The position numbers and the translations under genes were made by a program. A stretch of 64,000 nucleotides of DNA from Apostichopus japonicus (taxonomy: Eukaryota; Echinodermata; Holothuroidea; Aspidochirotida; Stichopodidae): assembly GCF_037975245.1 (NCBI RefSeq), contig NC_092577.1, positions 573,001 through 637,000 of the forward strand, read 5' to 3'. Shown in pieces: positions 48,141 through 63,861 of the stretch (its first letter is position 1; each line of letters begins with the position of its first letter). The notes beneath the pieces are model-generated. The model was not told the DNA's origin. It saw only the letters and a list, made by a program, of their open reading frames with translations, and ran no database searches.

Positions 48141-49102
48141 GAGCAGGGGAGACTTGGTAGAACCTTTGGAATTACAGTTGACAACACAAACACGGTGACA
48201 TATATCATCAGTTTTGGTCCATTTTCTCTAGCTATAATGTTGCTTTTATTGCAAGTTCTCAATTAACCAGGCTTCCTTGGAACTCCAAATTGTTAGTTGG
48301 AAGTGTAACTTGAGTAGGTTCTGGGTTCTTTATCATTTTTCAACTATAGGGATGCGCTTGACGTCAGCTAGTTTTCCTTTGTTCAGCAAAGAGAGTGCTA
48401 TACAATCAAATTATCAATTTCCGTTTCACATGGACTTACAAAAAAATTGTTTTTCTTCAAAATTCGTACTGTAAATATCCTAACATATTTACTTACAGTA
48501 TATCACGACTTAGCTCTCTGCTCCTAATTTCATGTACATACTGTCTTAGTTTCGTCTGTTTTCGAAATTTTATAACATGGATGGCTTGTGCAATGATTTG
48601 AGGCGGCATTCTTGCAAGGACGTTACTTCTCTTTGAAACGTCGAAATTTTCAATGTCCCGTAGGTTATGATCCTATCTTCGTCCGGTAAACATCCCAGAA
48701 CAAAACATTTTTCTTCCCTCACCTTTCAAGACATCGATCTGGCAGTTCAGGAAATGTTTTTTTGGCTCTTGAAACTAATTGGGATCGAATCTGTTGTTCG
48801 CTATGTAACACTGCCGTTTTGCAGTGGCTTTGGCATTGATATTAACTTTACGGAATTTGTTTTTGCCAAATTCGACACTTGACGGTCATATGGAGAATAA
48901 CAATCTTATACTCCCACAAGGTACCTTCCGGTGGCCATAGCAACGCGAAACCCTTTCAAAAGAAGTTATTACATTTTATCCGTTTTTCTTCCAGCATTTT
49001 CCCATCTTTAATTTTTGTATAGGCTAAATTATACAGCTCAGATGTAAGTTTGTCACCTCCGCGTGAAAATTTCGTTGTTAAATTAACTTTTAAAGTGACG
49101 GA

Positions 49103-52085
<2,983 letters not shown>

Positions 52086-52470
52086 CCAGTATCAATGAAC
52101 AGAAGCTACACTGCTGATGTGATGGAGAAAACAAACACTATAAACTGAATGTCAGCTGTGTACAGCTCTACATATGTCTATCAATGGAATTATTGCATAT
52201 ATAGCTATATGCAAAAACTACAATCTATGTATCAGCTATTGACAGCTATCCTACACAAGCCAAACAATGGTAAATTATGGGATATTAACATAGAGAATAG
52301 AATAACTTATATCTGTATATCAGCTATTGACAGCTATCCTATACCACTTTATAATGATGTATGGTCTAACAATGTCTCGTCAAAAATCAATCACCATGGC
52401 ATTTGCTTAGAGCTTGTTGTGTTTCTGTAGTAACTACTCCTACCACACCAAAATGTAAGCACAAAATCTA

Positions 52471-52476
52471 AATAAA
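52471..52476 (+). promoter_or_regulatory. Poly(A) signal of the MORN2-like gene
   Basis: AATAAA about 385 nt after the stop codon, in an AT-rich 3'UTR. Confidence 0.6.
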
Positions 52477-53164
52477 AGTGTTAAAAACAGTGTAAGAGTT
52501 TGTTCACATTGCAGTGCAAATTTCAATGCACTGCAGTGCAAATTTCAATGTTATACCCTCTTCATGATACCTTCACAGCAAGTAATATTTACCCATTGCC
52601 TGTGTTGCATTTATGAGAGCAGGCCTTTATGTCTTAAAATGTTAATGTAGCACGTACGCTACGTTAAAACAGACTGTACACTGTTACTGATAAGGTATAC
52701 TACACATAGATTTCACTGAACATTTCACTTGTAACTAGTAACAGCTGAATGCAGTGTACAGGGTAGATATCAAAGCAAAAATCTACTTTGAACTTTTGTT
52801 GCCTTTAATTAAATGAGGGCGCTGTGGATGTTTACCTCTCCCAAGGAAGTTTCCAGTCCATTCTTTCAAACTGTTGGTCTCCTGGGATAAACTGATGCAT
52901 TCAGGTGCTATGTGTTACTCTTGGTAGGAGCAGGATATTATGAGTCATAGGTCATATGAAAGGGTCATTGCCTTTACTGAGCCCAATCTGAACTGAGGAA
53001 AACAACTTTTGTATTTTCTCTTCCATTTGTAATATCCATAATGCATATGTCTAGTGTTGTTAGTGTGTCAAACATTGTTAAGTGTACATACATTGTGTGA
53101 TATTCCATATTGTTTGTCTAATGTAAGGTGTAGTGTTTTGTGCTCTGTATTATCATCCAAAGGT

Positions 53165-53850
53165 TTGGCTAATGGAAGGGTTTGGAGGGGATGTAGGTGA
53201 TGGTGGGGATGCTTATGGTGGAGGGGGATGCAGGCAGTGGTGGGGGTAGAGGGGATGCAGGCAGTAAAGGGGATGCAGGCAGTGGGGGGGGGTAGAGGGG
53301 ATGAAGGCAGAAGAGGAGTTGCAGGCAGTGGAGGGGATGCAGGCAGTGGTGGGGGTAGAGGGTATCATGAAGGTGGTGGTGGGGATGCTTATGGTGGAGG
53401 GGGATGCAGCCAGTGGTGGGGGTAGAGGGGATGCAGGCGGTAGAGGGGATGCAGGCAGTGGGGGGGTAGAGGGGATGAAGGCGGAAGAGGAGTTGCAGGC
53501 AGTGGAGGGGATGCAGGCAGTGGTGGGGGTAGAGGGGATGCAGGAGGTAGAGGGGATGCAGGCAGTGGTGGGGGTAGTGGGGATGCAGGCGGTAGCGTTG
53601 ATGCAGTCATTGGAGGGGGTGATGGCAGTGGAGGGAGATACAGGCAGTGGATGGGATGCAGGCGGTAGAGGGGATGCAGCCTGCAGACAGTGGAGGAGTT
53701 GCAGGCAGTGGAGGGGGGTGCAGGCAGTGGTGGGGGTAGAGGGGATGCAGGCAGTGGAGGGATGCAGGCAGTGGAGGGGATGCAAATGGTGGAGGGGTTG
53801 CAGGCCTAGAGGGGATCCAGGCAGTGGATGGGGTATGCAGGTGGTGCCAC
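53165..53850. repeat. G-rich minisatellite (gatgcaggcagtggaggg-like), about 680 bp
   Basis: Units of 15-28 bp such as gggggtagaggggatgcagg and gcagtggaggggatgcag in varied order. The 225-codon plus-strand ORF and the 190-codon minus-strand ORF (STPTTACIPST) are repeat artefacts. Confidence 0.93.
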
Positions 53851-55242
53851 AAATAAGGGTCTCACATTTTCAAGTCATGATTTTGCTAGCCACTGATAAC
53901 TGGATGGATGGAAGAAATCTGCCATCACATCACAGGTTATTCAAAACCACTAAGATTAGCATAGAAGCCATTTTTTAATTTATTTTTAATTTTTAATTTG
54001 ATTCAGATTGGTTACCAGGTTTTCAAATGGAAAGATCGCGAGAAAAGTGGGACTAGGAAGGGGAGGCTGTTGCTGAGTTAATCGATTTACAATCAAGATA
54101 CATGAAGGAATCTACCTCAGATACGATCATACCAAACTTGATGGAATCTTAAAGCTGAAAGCCTGTTTGATAACATGCAGTTGAGATGGAAAAAAAAACT
54201 CCTTACAACAGTATTTGTTCTTTTTCTTTATTAATTTCGTTTATTTCTAAATCTAGTTCATTACAAATAACTGGATACTGGATACAATAACAAGGTTAAG
54301 TTCGTAAGCCGGCCACAAACTGACATAAAAAAGTCGCATCGCAACTGGACTGTCCGCATCTACTATATTTATGTGTGCGTCTTGTTGTATGATACTGAAG
54401 CAACACAAGAAAGTCATTTCCGAGAATCAACTGATCTTTGAGAAATTAACACTCATTCTGTGGATGGACTGCAGCATAAAATACTGTCTAGGGTCTGAAC
54501 TATAGTCGGTGATCTCATGCAAAGTGGAGCTCGAATTGTCATCACTAACTTCAAGCTGCTTATAAAGAATCAAGACTTGTGCTCCCTTTGCCAAAGATAA
54601 TGTTATTGCCAATGTGTCCCTGTATAGACCATCTGGTGACTAGACTAGGGATATTACTGGTTAATCACACGAGCCGAACATTCAACCCCCACAAAAAAAA
54701 CATGAAAAGTAATATTAACATGCCCTTGCCGCGTGTAGACTTACTGATAAGACCTAACTAGGCTAACTTATACCCTAAATAACAGTGCATTACAATACAC
54801 CATGCCAATTCTAAAATGTTATTTGTATAGTAGATTTCAACGACCAAATGGCCACACACTACTTCCATTTTGAAGTGACTGTCAATTAAAAGGACTCATT
54901 AAAACTTCACACAAAACACATTAAAGGGAATGTGATGATTTAGATGTTTCTTTCAAATTATCATTTGGATTTTGCTCTGCGGCAATGTGCTTATTTAATT
55001 GGTTGGCGTCCTTGAAGATGGCGCTATCACAGATTGATTAGGACTTGAATGATAAATTCATGTCGATTTTCAGGGATACTTGTCCAACTAATATGTTGCA
55101 GAAATTTGAGTTCGAAGCCTAGCCTACAAGATTTCTTAAGTTTATTACGAAAACGAGATTACGTTATTCTTTGTTCCATATTTCCACGTGCTTCTCCTAT
55201 AATTGACCAAGAACCCAAGACTGTATTACCGTTGGACTTAAG

Positions 55243-55359
55243 CAGGGGGTAGGAGCCGAGGGGCACAATTTTTCCAAAATAGCAAATGTGCCCTACTGGC
55301 AAATAAAATGTGCGCCTCTGATGAAGAACTGTCTCTTGGATATCTTAAGCCTTTGTTAA
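55243..55359 (+). mobile_element. Truncated copy of the hAT MITE at 59160-59547
   Basis: Starts cagggggtaggagccg and matches the left about 130 bp of the 59160 element, including caaatgtgccctactggcaa and gatatcttaagcctttgtt. The right half is missing. It lies probably in the 3'UTR or flank of the EF-hand gene. Confidence 0.8.
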
Positions 55360-55421
55360 CTTCGTGACGACAATATTCGTTATATAGCAACGTAATGTGA
55401 TGATGACGTAATGTATGGTAA

Positions 55422-56174
55422 TTAGCGTGGCGTTGTCATGGTATTTTGCCCAGTCACCATGGTTACTTTGACGGTCTTAAATTCCTCCATGGATACCATT
55501 TCGTCTCCTATAAAAGAAGGAAAGTTATAAAAATAATAATTCAAAAACTCAAATTTTGCTCTTAGTAATTAATGGAAATCGAATTTCCATCTTTATGATT
55601 GAGTCCATTCTGTAGTTTAAAAACGAACTATAAATATACCAAACACGTATGCCAGAGTTCCGAATTACACAGGTGGTAGCAATGGTAAAACAGTGGCTTG
55701 AATACGCATTCATTCGTCTATTTGATTATCAAGACTGCTGGAATAAGATATATTGGGGTGGGGGGGGGGGGGTAGATACCCCAAAGATGATATTGTGAGT
55801 TAATAGACGGGCGATTCATCTGCCTTAATAACGGTACCAGAAGGGGGCAATATGTTATATTATGCTTTCAAGGCACGCTAGCATTATGAGATACAGTATG
55901 AACATCTTGTTTTCTGTTAGTATGGTCACGTGGAACTTACTTGGAAGCATGATATGATAGTGCAGCACTGATAACGAATACTGTTCTATGAATATTCACG
56001 ACTCTTTCTTAAATTGCTCCTTATTCGTCATTTTGTCTGTAATATCATGTAAGATCGTGGTATCTGTTCCCTTTCTAAGGGACTACATATTTGCCGATGA
56101 TCACTCTCACAATTTCAAGGACTGCTTTTAAGAGTGGATCAGAAGTTTGGTAGTTCGAGTTTTTTATTCTTTAA

Positions 56175-56257
<83 letters not shown>

Positions 56258-56466
56258 TATGTATATAGTAGAAAAGATGAGGACAACATGTAATGCCTTT
56301 AAATCCAACATAATACATAATTTTACGCCTGACGAAGGACCAGGGTGTCCGAAAATTTGTGCAGCGTTTAGTTATTCTATTCTAATCTAAATATTATGTT
56401 GGATTTAAAGGCATTACATGTTGTCCTCATCTTTTCTACTATATACATATATATGTATATATATAT

Positions 56467-56536
<70 letters not shown>

Positions 56537-58242
56537 CTTCACAAACAAGAACATTTCCTATGGATATTTCCTACTGGGGATGTGAATAATTGGGTGGTTG
56601 GCCTATAATTCTCAATGATATGCATATTCATAGATTAAACACCAATGAGACTTTCTTAGACCGTTCTCGACAAGTAGTTCAATACACATATTTTCAGTAT
56701 TTTGGCATTTAGATATTAGATCAGGCAATGTACTGTGTACAAATGCTTACAAATGTCACTTAAAACGTATGAGCATAGACTTGTTTAGAGACATTTTATA
56801 TAAAATACTGATAAACCATTACAATTTAACATTACAAAGAGACTCCACGGACGCGAACGACATTAGTAGAGAGCTCTGTTTTATCGATCCGTTCGGCCAA
56901 TAGCAAAGACCGTGTTACCAGGGAGTTTCTCCCTGGTGTTACCCTGATACAAACAGATTTGTAAATAGTACGGGTCATGCGCATTAGGACCTTTTTTATG
57001 ATAGCTCCGTGGGTTAGAACGCCTGGGAGCTACGTAATTACTCTTAAAACCACGTGATATGGAATCTTACCGTTTAGGTCAACATCCTTCAGCAGCATTG
57101 CAAAATCTACAAGTTTAGTGTAGTATGGCGCCCTCAACCACTCAAAGACATCTAACAGACCATCCTCGTTATTATCCAGCTTCAGAAAGAAGTTGCCAGA
57201 ATTGATGTCGTCAGAACCAGAAGTAAGAGACCTGGAAAATTTGAGGAAAAATACAAGGAATTATATGAACGTTTTACGTAACTTCGATGAGCATAATGCG
57301 ATGACAACGATTGTTAAATATTTGAGTATGTTTTGAGTAACACGATTTGTTCATTCTTACGTCACAGTTCTCTTCTGTTGTGGATTCCACTGTAAGCAAT
57401 TCTTTCTTAGTATTACTTGATCTTACCCAAATAAAATAACCATTAAATGACTTTAGTATACTCTGGACTTAGCAATGAAAACTCTAACCAAATGCAAAAG
57501 AAAAAAAAAAAGGAAAATTGACAGCCTATATATATACTTATTCTTCAAGTTTGTGATTTGACTGATGTTTTGAAATATGCCATAATGTGTCTTATAGCGT
57601 AACTAAGATTTAAGTCGAGAACATAGAAAAAGAGACCAATTTGGAGGGGTGCGGGGTGGGGGGTAGGGTGGGGGGGGGGTTGTCCGCACTTTTATCAAAC
57701 GAAGAATTAGTAAGAAGTTTAAGAAAAGTATAAACACAATATATTAATTTTATAAAAACAATAAATATGTAAAAAGTTTCACAGAATCTTGGTCACTGTC
57801 TAAAATATATTACTAAAGCGATATACGTTTATAACATTCATTGTTTATATTTAATTTATAAGCTGCAGCATAGGCTATCTTCAGTAGGGCTATGTTTGTA
57901 TATGAAGCATTCTGGTGGGATCACAATCACCTATAGCATGCATGATTGGTGCGAACAAGTGTTCTGACTTTACACAGCAACATGTTACTGGCGAGAGGTT
58001 GTAGTGATGATCAACGTACACACACACACACACACGCAAACAGACATATTGAGATATTCTTACCGTTTGCCGATTCTAGCAGGTGGAGCACGATCGGCTC
58101 TTGCAATCTGGACGTCTTCCTTCTTGTAGGTTATTTGGAAATTAGATCTAGTGGACCCTCCTGATGGTGCCGGAGTACACCCGTAGACTGCCACCAGAAA
58201 TACCTGGATAGCTAAACAAACTTGCAGAAGTGATGAAGACAT
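55422..58242 (-). CDS. Small secreted protein with two EF-hands (3 exons, 141 aa)
   Basis: Exons in transcript order: 58242-58064, 57231-57071, 55507-55422. They sum to 426 bp, exactly 142 codons, with consensus splice sites. Seen: an N-terminal signal peptide (MSSSLLQVCLAIQVFLVAVY, cleavage likely near G-C-T), a basic low-complexity linker (ADRAPPARIGKR, a possible proprotein-convertase-like KR site), a first EF-hand loop DNNEDGLLDVFE (about residues 84-95) with D, N, D, G and E in canonical positions, and a second loop DLNGDEMVSMEE split by the last intron, where position 6 is E rather than G. A short T/M-rich tail follows. A calcium-binding extracellular role is inferred. No specific family recognised. 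The ATG at 58242 was chosen because it begins the signal peptide; the upstream frame is not peptide-like. Confidence 0.88.
56177..56540. repeat. Long inverted repeat with (TA)n arms in the EF-hand gene intron
   Basis: Perfect 64-nt arms at 56251-56314 and 56393-56456, extended outward by (TA)n tracts (56177-56250 and about 56457-56533). The 78-nt centre holds gcctgacgaaggaccagg and gtccgaaaa, a Penelope-like/hammerhead-like motif. Confidence 0.95.
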
Positions 58243-59159
58243 GTTAATGTGATCTATACCGTGGTACTTCGGGTCTGATTCTGTCGGCTTCTGCTTCTGT
58301 TGCTGTGTTTGATGAGAACACGAGCCACTCCTTATAAACAGTTCAATCGAAGAGCCAAAAAAAAAAAAAAGACAACCCCCCCCAAAATACGTCATAGCTT
58401 AAAAATAGTTGTAAATGTCATAAAAACTATTCAGTTACCCTATGCTATGGGGCTGTTAAATGTCCTGTCATTGCAAATCATGGTTAGATATTGGATTGGC
58501 TTTCTCATACAAAGGCGATCTTTAACAAAAACCTGCCTGGCAGGCTATTCAGGTAAAAACATTCTGCTTATAACTACAGCGACTGCGCAGTGACCTAAAG
58601 TCACCCCCGTAGTGAAAATAATCCCCGGGCTTTACTTTTCCATGTAACACTACTAGTACTACTTTCTGGGGTTTGATTAAATTTTTCAGTTCAAAGAAAG
58701 GATTGCACTTCCGTGATAGTGGTTAAAAGCGATGTTAAAGATAATGTGGATGGTTAAATAACAGCCTGAGGTTGTTTTACCGAGAATGTGACACTTCTTT
58801 GTATCTATAAGGATGTTAGTTGAAGTTTATAGTCCTCCGTATACAGGATGGTGGTATTAATTATGGTACAAAGAGACATCGAGTAGCCTGTAAGTTGACG
58901 GTTGAGTTGTCTGATATCAATGTCTGTGGAAAGAAAGTTGTTGAACTTTAACGGTTGTATAAACCTAACGTTAACTGTATGATTTGTGTTGTTTTATTCT
59001 TCAGAGAAAGGGGTGGGGAAGGGAGAATAGGGTGGGACAGGGAGAATAAGTGGGGGGGGAGGGAGAATAGGTGGGGGAGGGAGAATAGGGTGGGAGGGAG
59101 GAAAGACCTTTCATTTGTCAGTTTAATGTTCGAAGACCTGTTCAGGTATGCAGTGAGTT

Positions 59160-59547
59160 CAGGGGGGTAGGATCCGGAGGGGGGGGGGGCGCTGGGGGCA
59201 CGTGCCCCCACTTTTCCAAAATAGCAAATGTGCCCTACTGGCAAATAAAATTTGCCCCTTTGATGAAGAACTGTCTTTTGGATATCTTAAGCCTTTGTTA
59301 ATTTTAATATTTTATTTTAATTATTTATTTTTAGTCTGTACATGCTATTTCTAAATGATATCCCATATCTTTTTGTAGCACGGTTAATAATAAACAATCT
59401 CAATAAATAGTATTGATAGGCATACTAACACATCATATATATTTAAGTGATATGTCTGGTGTGTTTAGGTTTATAGCATAACGAGTGGTGGTTGTGGAAT
59501 GAGATAGTGCCCCCCCCCACACTTTTTTGGAAGCTTCCTACCCCCTG
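59160..59547. mobile_element. hAT-type MITE (388 bp) with 8-bp target duplication
   Basis: Left terminus caggggggtaggatcc and right terminus, inverted, cagggggtaggaagc. Flanked by agtgagtt at 59152-59159 and 59548-59555. A partial second copy is at 55243-55359. Confidence 0.88.
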
Positions 59548-60627
59548 AGTGAGTTCCTTGCGTCTCTTTAATGGCATAAGAGAGGGTATTAACGTCCATT
59601 TGATGGGCGATTTAAAGCTTCACTGAGTTGACAGTAATTCTATACGTATACTATATGGTAGTTATCTGATTGGTGCAGATCGTTAGGAGACCTTAGTACG
59701 TCCTAGCTTTGCCCTTAATTAGTTCCACAGAACTTACTCCAGGCCCGTAGCCGGGAATTCTCAGTTGGGGCAGGGAGGGGCAGCAATTTAAGATGAGGAA
59801 CAATCACCTTTTAAACACTTTACTGGGCGGTATATGGCCAAAAAACCTAACACTCTGACAATTTTGTATCGAGTTCCCAACCCTTCTAGCTATAGACTTG
59901 GTTTGAGTGTTAGAATAAAGCTGAAATACAGATCTATTCAAAAAATAATAATTCTTTTAAGGTGGTGCTATTGATTTTATTTCAGTATCTTGGTTCCAAC
60001 TTTGTTTTGATTCAAAAAATGTGAAAATTCTACCTTTTGACCATATTATTTTCAACAAAAAAAAATCTATCTCCACTTAGAAACAGGCCAGCACCTTCAT
60101 TTGCTCTAGAACAAGCCCAACACATAAAAAAAAATCTACCATGAAAAGATCAGGGCTATAGAGCATTGGACATTTGAACTATCATCGGAATATTGCCAAC
60201 ACCCCTCCCCCCCCCAAAAAAAGCGTTGAAAAACTCTTCATTGCTTAATAAAATAATATCTTGGTCACCCTACACCCTTTTTCAAAAATCTAATAAATAT
60301 TATGTTTTTTCACAGGCTTCCTTACAAAATTAAAGCAATAAATATCGGCATAGCGCCACTAATTCGTTGTGAGAACGATTTGCATAATGCAGGTACGGTG
60401 CACGAATGCGTGTATATACGTGTAATGTATATGTATATGTGCTCATTCTCCTGGTAGAGGGGGCGTGTCCGCAGTTCTTATGACAATCCTAATATCTCAG
60501 TCATTTTTCAAGTTATTTTCCAAGTTTAGCCTCAAATGATAAGAAATATTTGATATAATACTATATTAACATAAAATACAATAAAAACTATCAACTTTAT
60601 TACTATTGGTAGTATGTATTCCAAAAT

Positions 60628-60875
60628 AGTGGAGTGTCAGCTCCGTGGTTAACGCCGGTGCCCTCCAATCATAAGGTCCCCGGTTCGAGTCACTCCAATG
60701 TTAATGTAGGCCTTTGTCGTCCAGTTACAGAGTTGTTAACAATTGACAATTCATAATCATGGACGTTAAATATGAATGTAAGAGACTGACTTTGGTCAGC
60801 TTGCGGCTTTGATAAGCCAACGAGGCTTCTTCGCGAGTTCCTGCTTGCAGGAGGATCTAAAATACATAAAATAGC
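60628..60875 (+). mobile_element. tRNA-derived SINE
   Basis: Head with A-box-like ctccgtggttaacgcc and B-box ccggttcgagtc (about 60670-60681). The tail contains cggctttgataagccaacg, then aggcttcttcgcgagttcct and tgcaggaggatctaaaata. This tail style recalls echinoderm SINE2 families (from memory, not searched). Confidence 0.75.
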
Positions 60876-62079
60876 TATTTGGGAACCTAATTTGCATATT
60901 TGCATATACATCATAGCCAAACATTAGTGAAACTCATCAGAAATAAATCAACAATTGTTACCATTTCCCTTAATAGAAGGTTCTTGTACAAACTATTCCT
61001 CTGAATTGATGTTAATTGAGTCCACGAAAAATCACTTTCTGCTGCTAAGGTCACATTGCCCTGTAATAGGGATAAGGAGTAGAACTAATTTGTATCTTTA
61101 ACATGTGAAGTTTTTTGTTTTGTACAAATGGACGTGGCACAGTAGTCTGCACATGAGGGGGAGGGGAGAGGGGGGGGGGGTTCACGGCCCATACTGGCCT
61201 GCGTTACTCTTAGCCTACGCATTAAAAACATCTTTTGAACCCATTGCAACAGACAAGTGTTTATGGTAAGATATATATTACTTTATCATACGATGTGCCA
61301 GCCTAACAAAATGCAAATCACAAGTAAGTTGAACGCATAATATTCATCATATAACAAATAGTTTATAGTCTATTAGGTAACAAGATAATACAAGATGTTG
61401 ATAACAATGGACAACATTAGGCTCATAAAGTTCATAGGTTCATAAAGTAGGATGTTTCGCTGTAAACTTTATTTCACACTTCTAGTTAAAACCTCCATCT
61501 CGGAATCTTCGCCATACAAGGCAATAAGATTGTGGAATTGTGCTAAAGATATAGACATTTTCCAGCTGATTTGTCAAACAATTTACTTTAGCCACCGGAA
61601 TATCCGGAAAAACCGCTGATTACTATACTGGGCTTTTGAGTAATATCTGTTGGTAATACCGCAGACGAAAGATTTGACCTATATATGACCCCTACAGCAG
61701 TCGCTCGCACCACACTCATTAGCTTCACGCTCGGATAAGTGCATGCGCGAAATGTTGTAACGATCTGATTGGTTCATTGAGTTCATAATTAGTTTTACCA
61801 TATATGATAGACGACCAAATAGTTACACCATGCTTTTTTACGGGGTTTTCCCTTTCGTCTTTGGCACATTAGCTACCATACCACAATTAGAGTAATGTAC
61901 ATCCGCTCGTTGAAAGATTAACCGTATTTTCACTTTTGTATTTGGCACTGTATAGGTACCCTACTACAATAAGGTTAAAAGTTTAATGGATCTCAAATGA
62001 CCTAATGTAATGCTTGGTTTTAGCATATTATCAGTTACCACCATTGTTCCAAGAGCATAATTGAAAGTACAGATGGTGT

Positions 62080-62420
62080 GAAAATAAGGAGGATTGCAAG
62101 GTAACATAGATTGTCTCAGAAATCCAGCTTTATCAGTCGGAAATCCAGGTTTATCGAACAATAATCCGTGTTTTCGATTGATGATTCAGGTTGATCAAAC
62201 GATAATCCATGTTTTGAACCGATAATCTAGGTTTTTCAAGTGATAATCCATACAGGTTTATCTATGATGATCCCGGATTTTCGACCGATTAACATGGATT
62301 ATCCGGTTATAATCTTGAATTTTCAAACAATAACCAAAGTTTGTCATCGATAATCGAAGTTTAAAGTTGATATTCCAGATTCCTGTATTCCTGGTTGATA
62401 AACTTGAATTATCGCTCGAT
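62080..62420. repeat. Decayed about 20-bp repeat (gataatccaggtttatcaa-like)
   Basis: About fifteen diverged copies of a motif mixing aataatcc(a/g)tgtttt and aggtttatcgaa. Too decayed for a firm unit length. Confidence 0.6.
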
Positions 62421-63500
62421 ATATCTAATTATTTGGCATTTGGCTTGCCATACACGTCCCTATATGTAATACACTTGTGACAAATATTCACATACTAGGC
62501 CAACGAGAAATAAATATAATGAAGTTATACAAAATACAAAACCCGACCTATCATAGCATGGCCAGTGCCTTTTTAAAGAAATTATAAGTGGGTGGGCCAT
62601 TTTCCAAAAGGGACCATCATGATACTATCTAAGCGGAGCGCCACTTTTTGTTGCCAAAAATGCCTCCCAAATTGCCGGAAATGTCACTTTCTAGGCCTTG
62701 TAATTTGCATTTAAACATTCTTTATTTTGAGATCTCATGTTTTAGAAAAAAAAATTATTCTGTAAAATCACTTTCTAGGGAAAAAATAAGACTTTGCGGT
62801 ACTTAATAAGCTCCGCTTTATTCATTGTTTTACACAGGTAATTGAAGAAATAAAAACACGCTAGTGCATTTTGTTGAGGAGAGGCCGCATATGGGGAATT
62901 TATGTGTTAATTTTTAGGTTCGTGTTATTATTATTATTTGTTTTTCCAGCCACCTTCTGGGACCTACTGCAGGGGTGAGGGAGTGGGGGGGGGGGGTGGG
63001 GAGAGACTTGTAACAAGTCTAGTTCCGCTTAAGGATACATCACTTGAATGCACGCCACTGTTTGCATGTATGGTATTAAATTAATTATCCTGCTTCAAGG
63101 CTTCTTAACCCCAATCAGCCCTCCCGTGATATTTTGTAGTTGCGTACGTCATTCCCAGGTTCCATTAATAACAGTAAATAAATTCCTACAGGATATTTGG
63201 CAATCCTGTTATATAGGTGTGTGGAAAGTCCCGGTCGCATTTCCTGCACACCTGTGCATCGCTGGTTCGAAACAGCGTGGCAGCGGACAATACAACTCCA
63301 AGATATCTAGATAACTTCATGTTACTAGATTCACCCCATTGGCTATGAGAATGACCCCCCCTCCCCCACCAACCATCAACACAATTAATCCCACTACTGC
63401 AAAGTGGAGGCGCACTAAAATCAAGTCAGTAGAGACTCCATAGGTCCCTATTAAAGTAGTACAGTCTAAATATAGGCCTATCACAGACAATGGTTGGAAA

Positions 63501-63704
63501 TTAGCCAATTATCTTTTCTCCCTCTTGTATGTTCTGTAAGGTCACTTTACGCTTTTGGTAATCACACTCTACCTTGGCCCGATGTTCAAATAGTTGTTTT
63601 TCGGTTTTATAAATATGATAAACAGATTCTCTGGTGGCAGAAGGGATATTTATTTTCTTATTATAAGTTGGCGAGATTATAGATGGAAGACATCTTGATG
63701 ACAC
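63501..63704 (-). other. Unrecognised 67-codon ORF, possible exon
   Basis: ATG at 63704 to TAA at 63501. The hydrophilic, helix-prone composition (ATRESVYHIYKTEKQLFEHR, KVECDYQKRKVTLQNIQEGE) looks more like real protein than chance. No family recognised; could be a terminal coding exon or a relic. Confidence 0.3.
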
Positions 63705-63861
63705 ATTTTATTGTAAAAAGAGGAATTTAGTAAATTTTGGATTGATTTTAAACTAAATTGGGAATTACCACTATGCAATGTCATGGTACATGTCATGGAA
63801 TCTAAATTATTCATTTACATACAATAGGATACGAATGTGGCATATCGTTACCCAATGACCA

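Larger units (their letters stand above)
52490..55421. other. Intergenic region between the MORN2-like and EF-hand genes
   Basis: Convergent 3' ends. It contains a direct duplication of gcagtgcaaatttcaatg at about 52510-52550, a G-rich minisatellite (53165-53850) and a hAT fragment (55243-55359). No gene seen. Confidence 0.6.

Noticed and set aside
53213-53978. ORFs of 190 and 225 codons on opposite strands
   Set aside because: Both are translations of the G-rich minisatellite; no conserved composition or splice context.
60628-60700. A functional tRNA gene
   Set aside because: A- and B-boxes are present, but the flanks do not close an acceptor stem and a SINE body follows.
63225-63290. Another tRNA-like B-box (ctggttcgaaacagcg)
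   Set aside because: No matching A-box at the right distance and no SINE tail seen.
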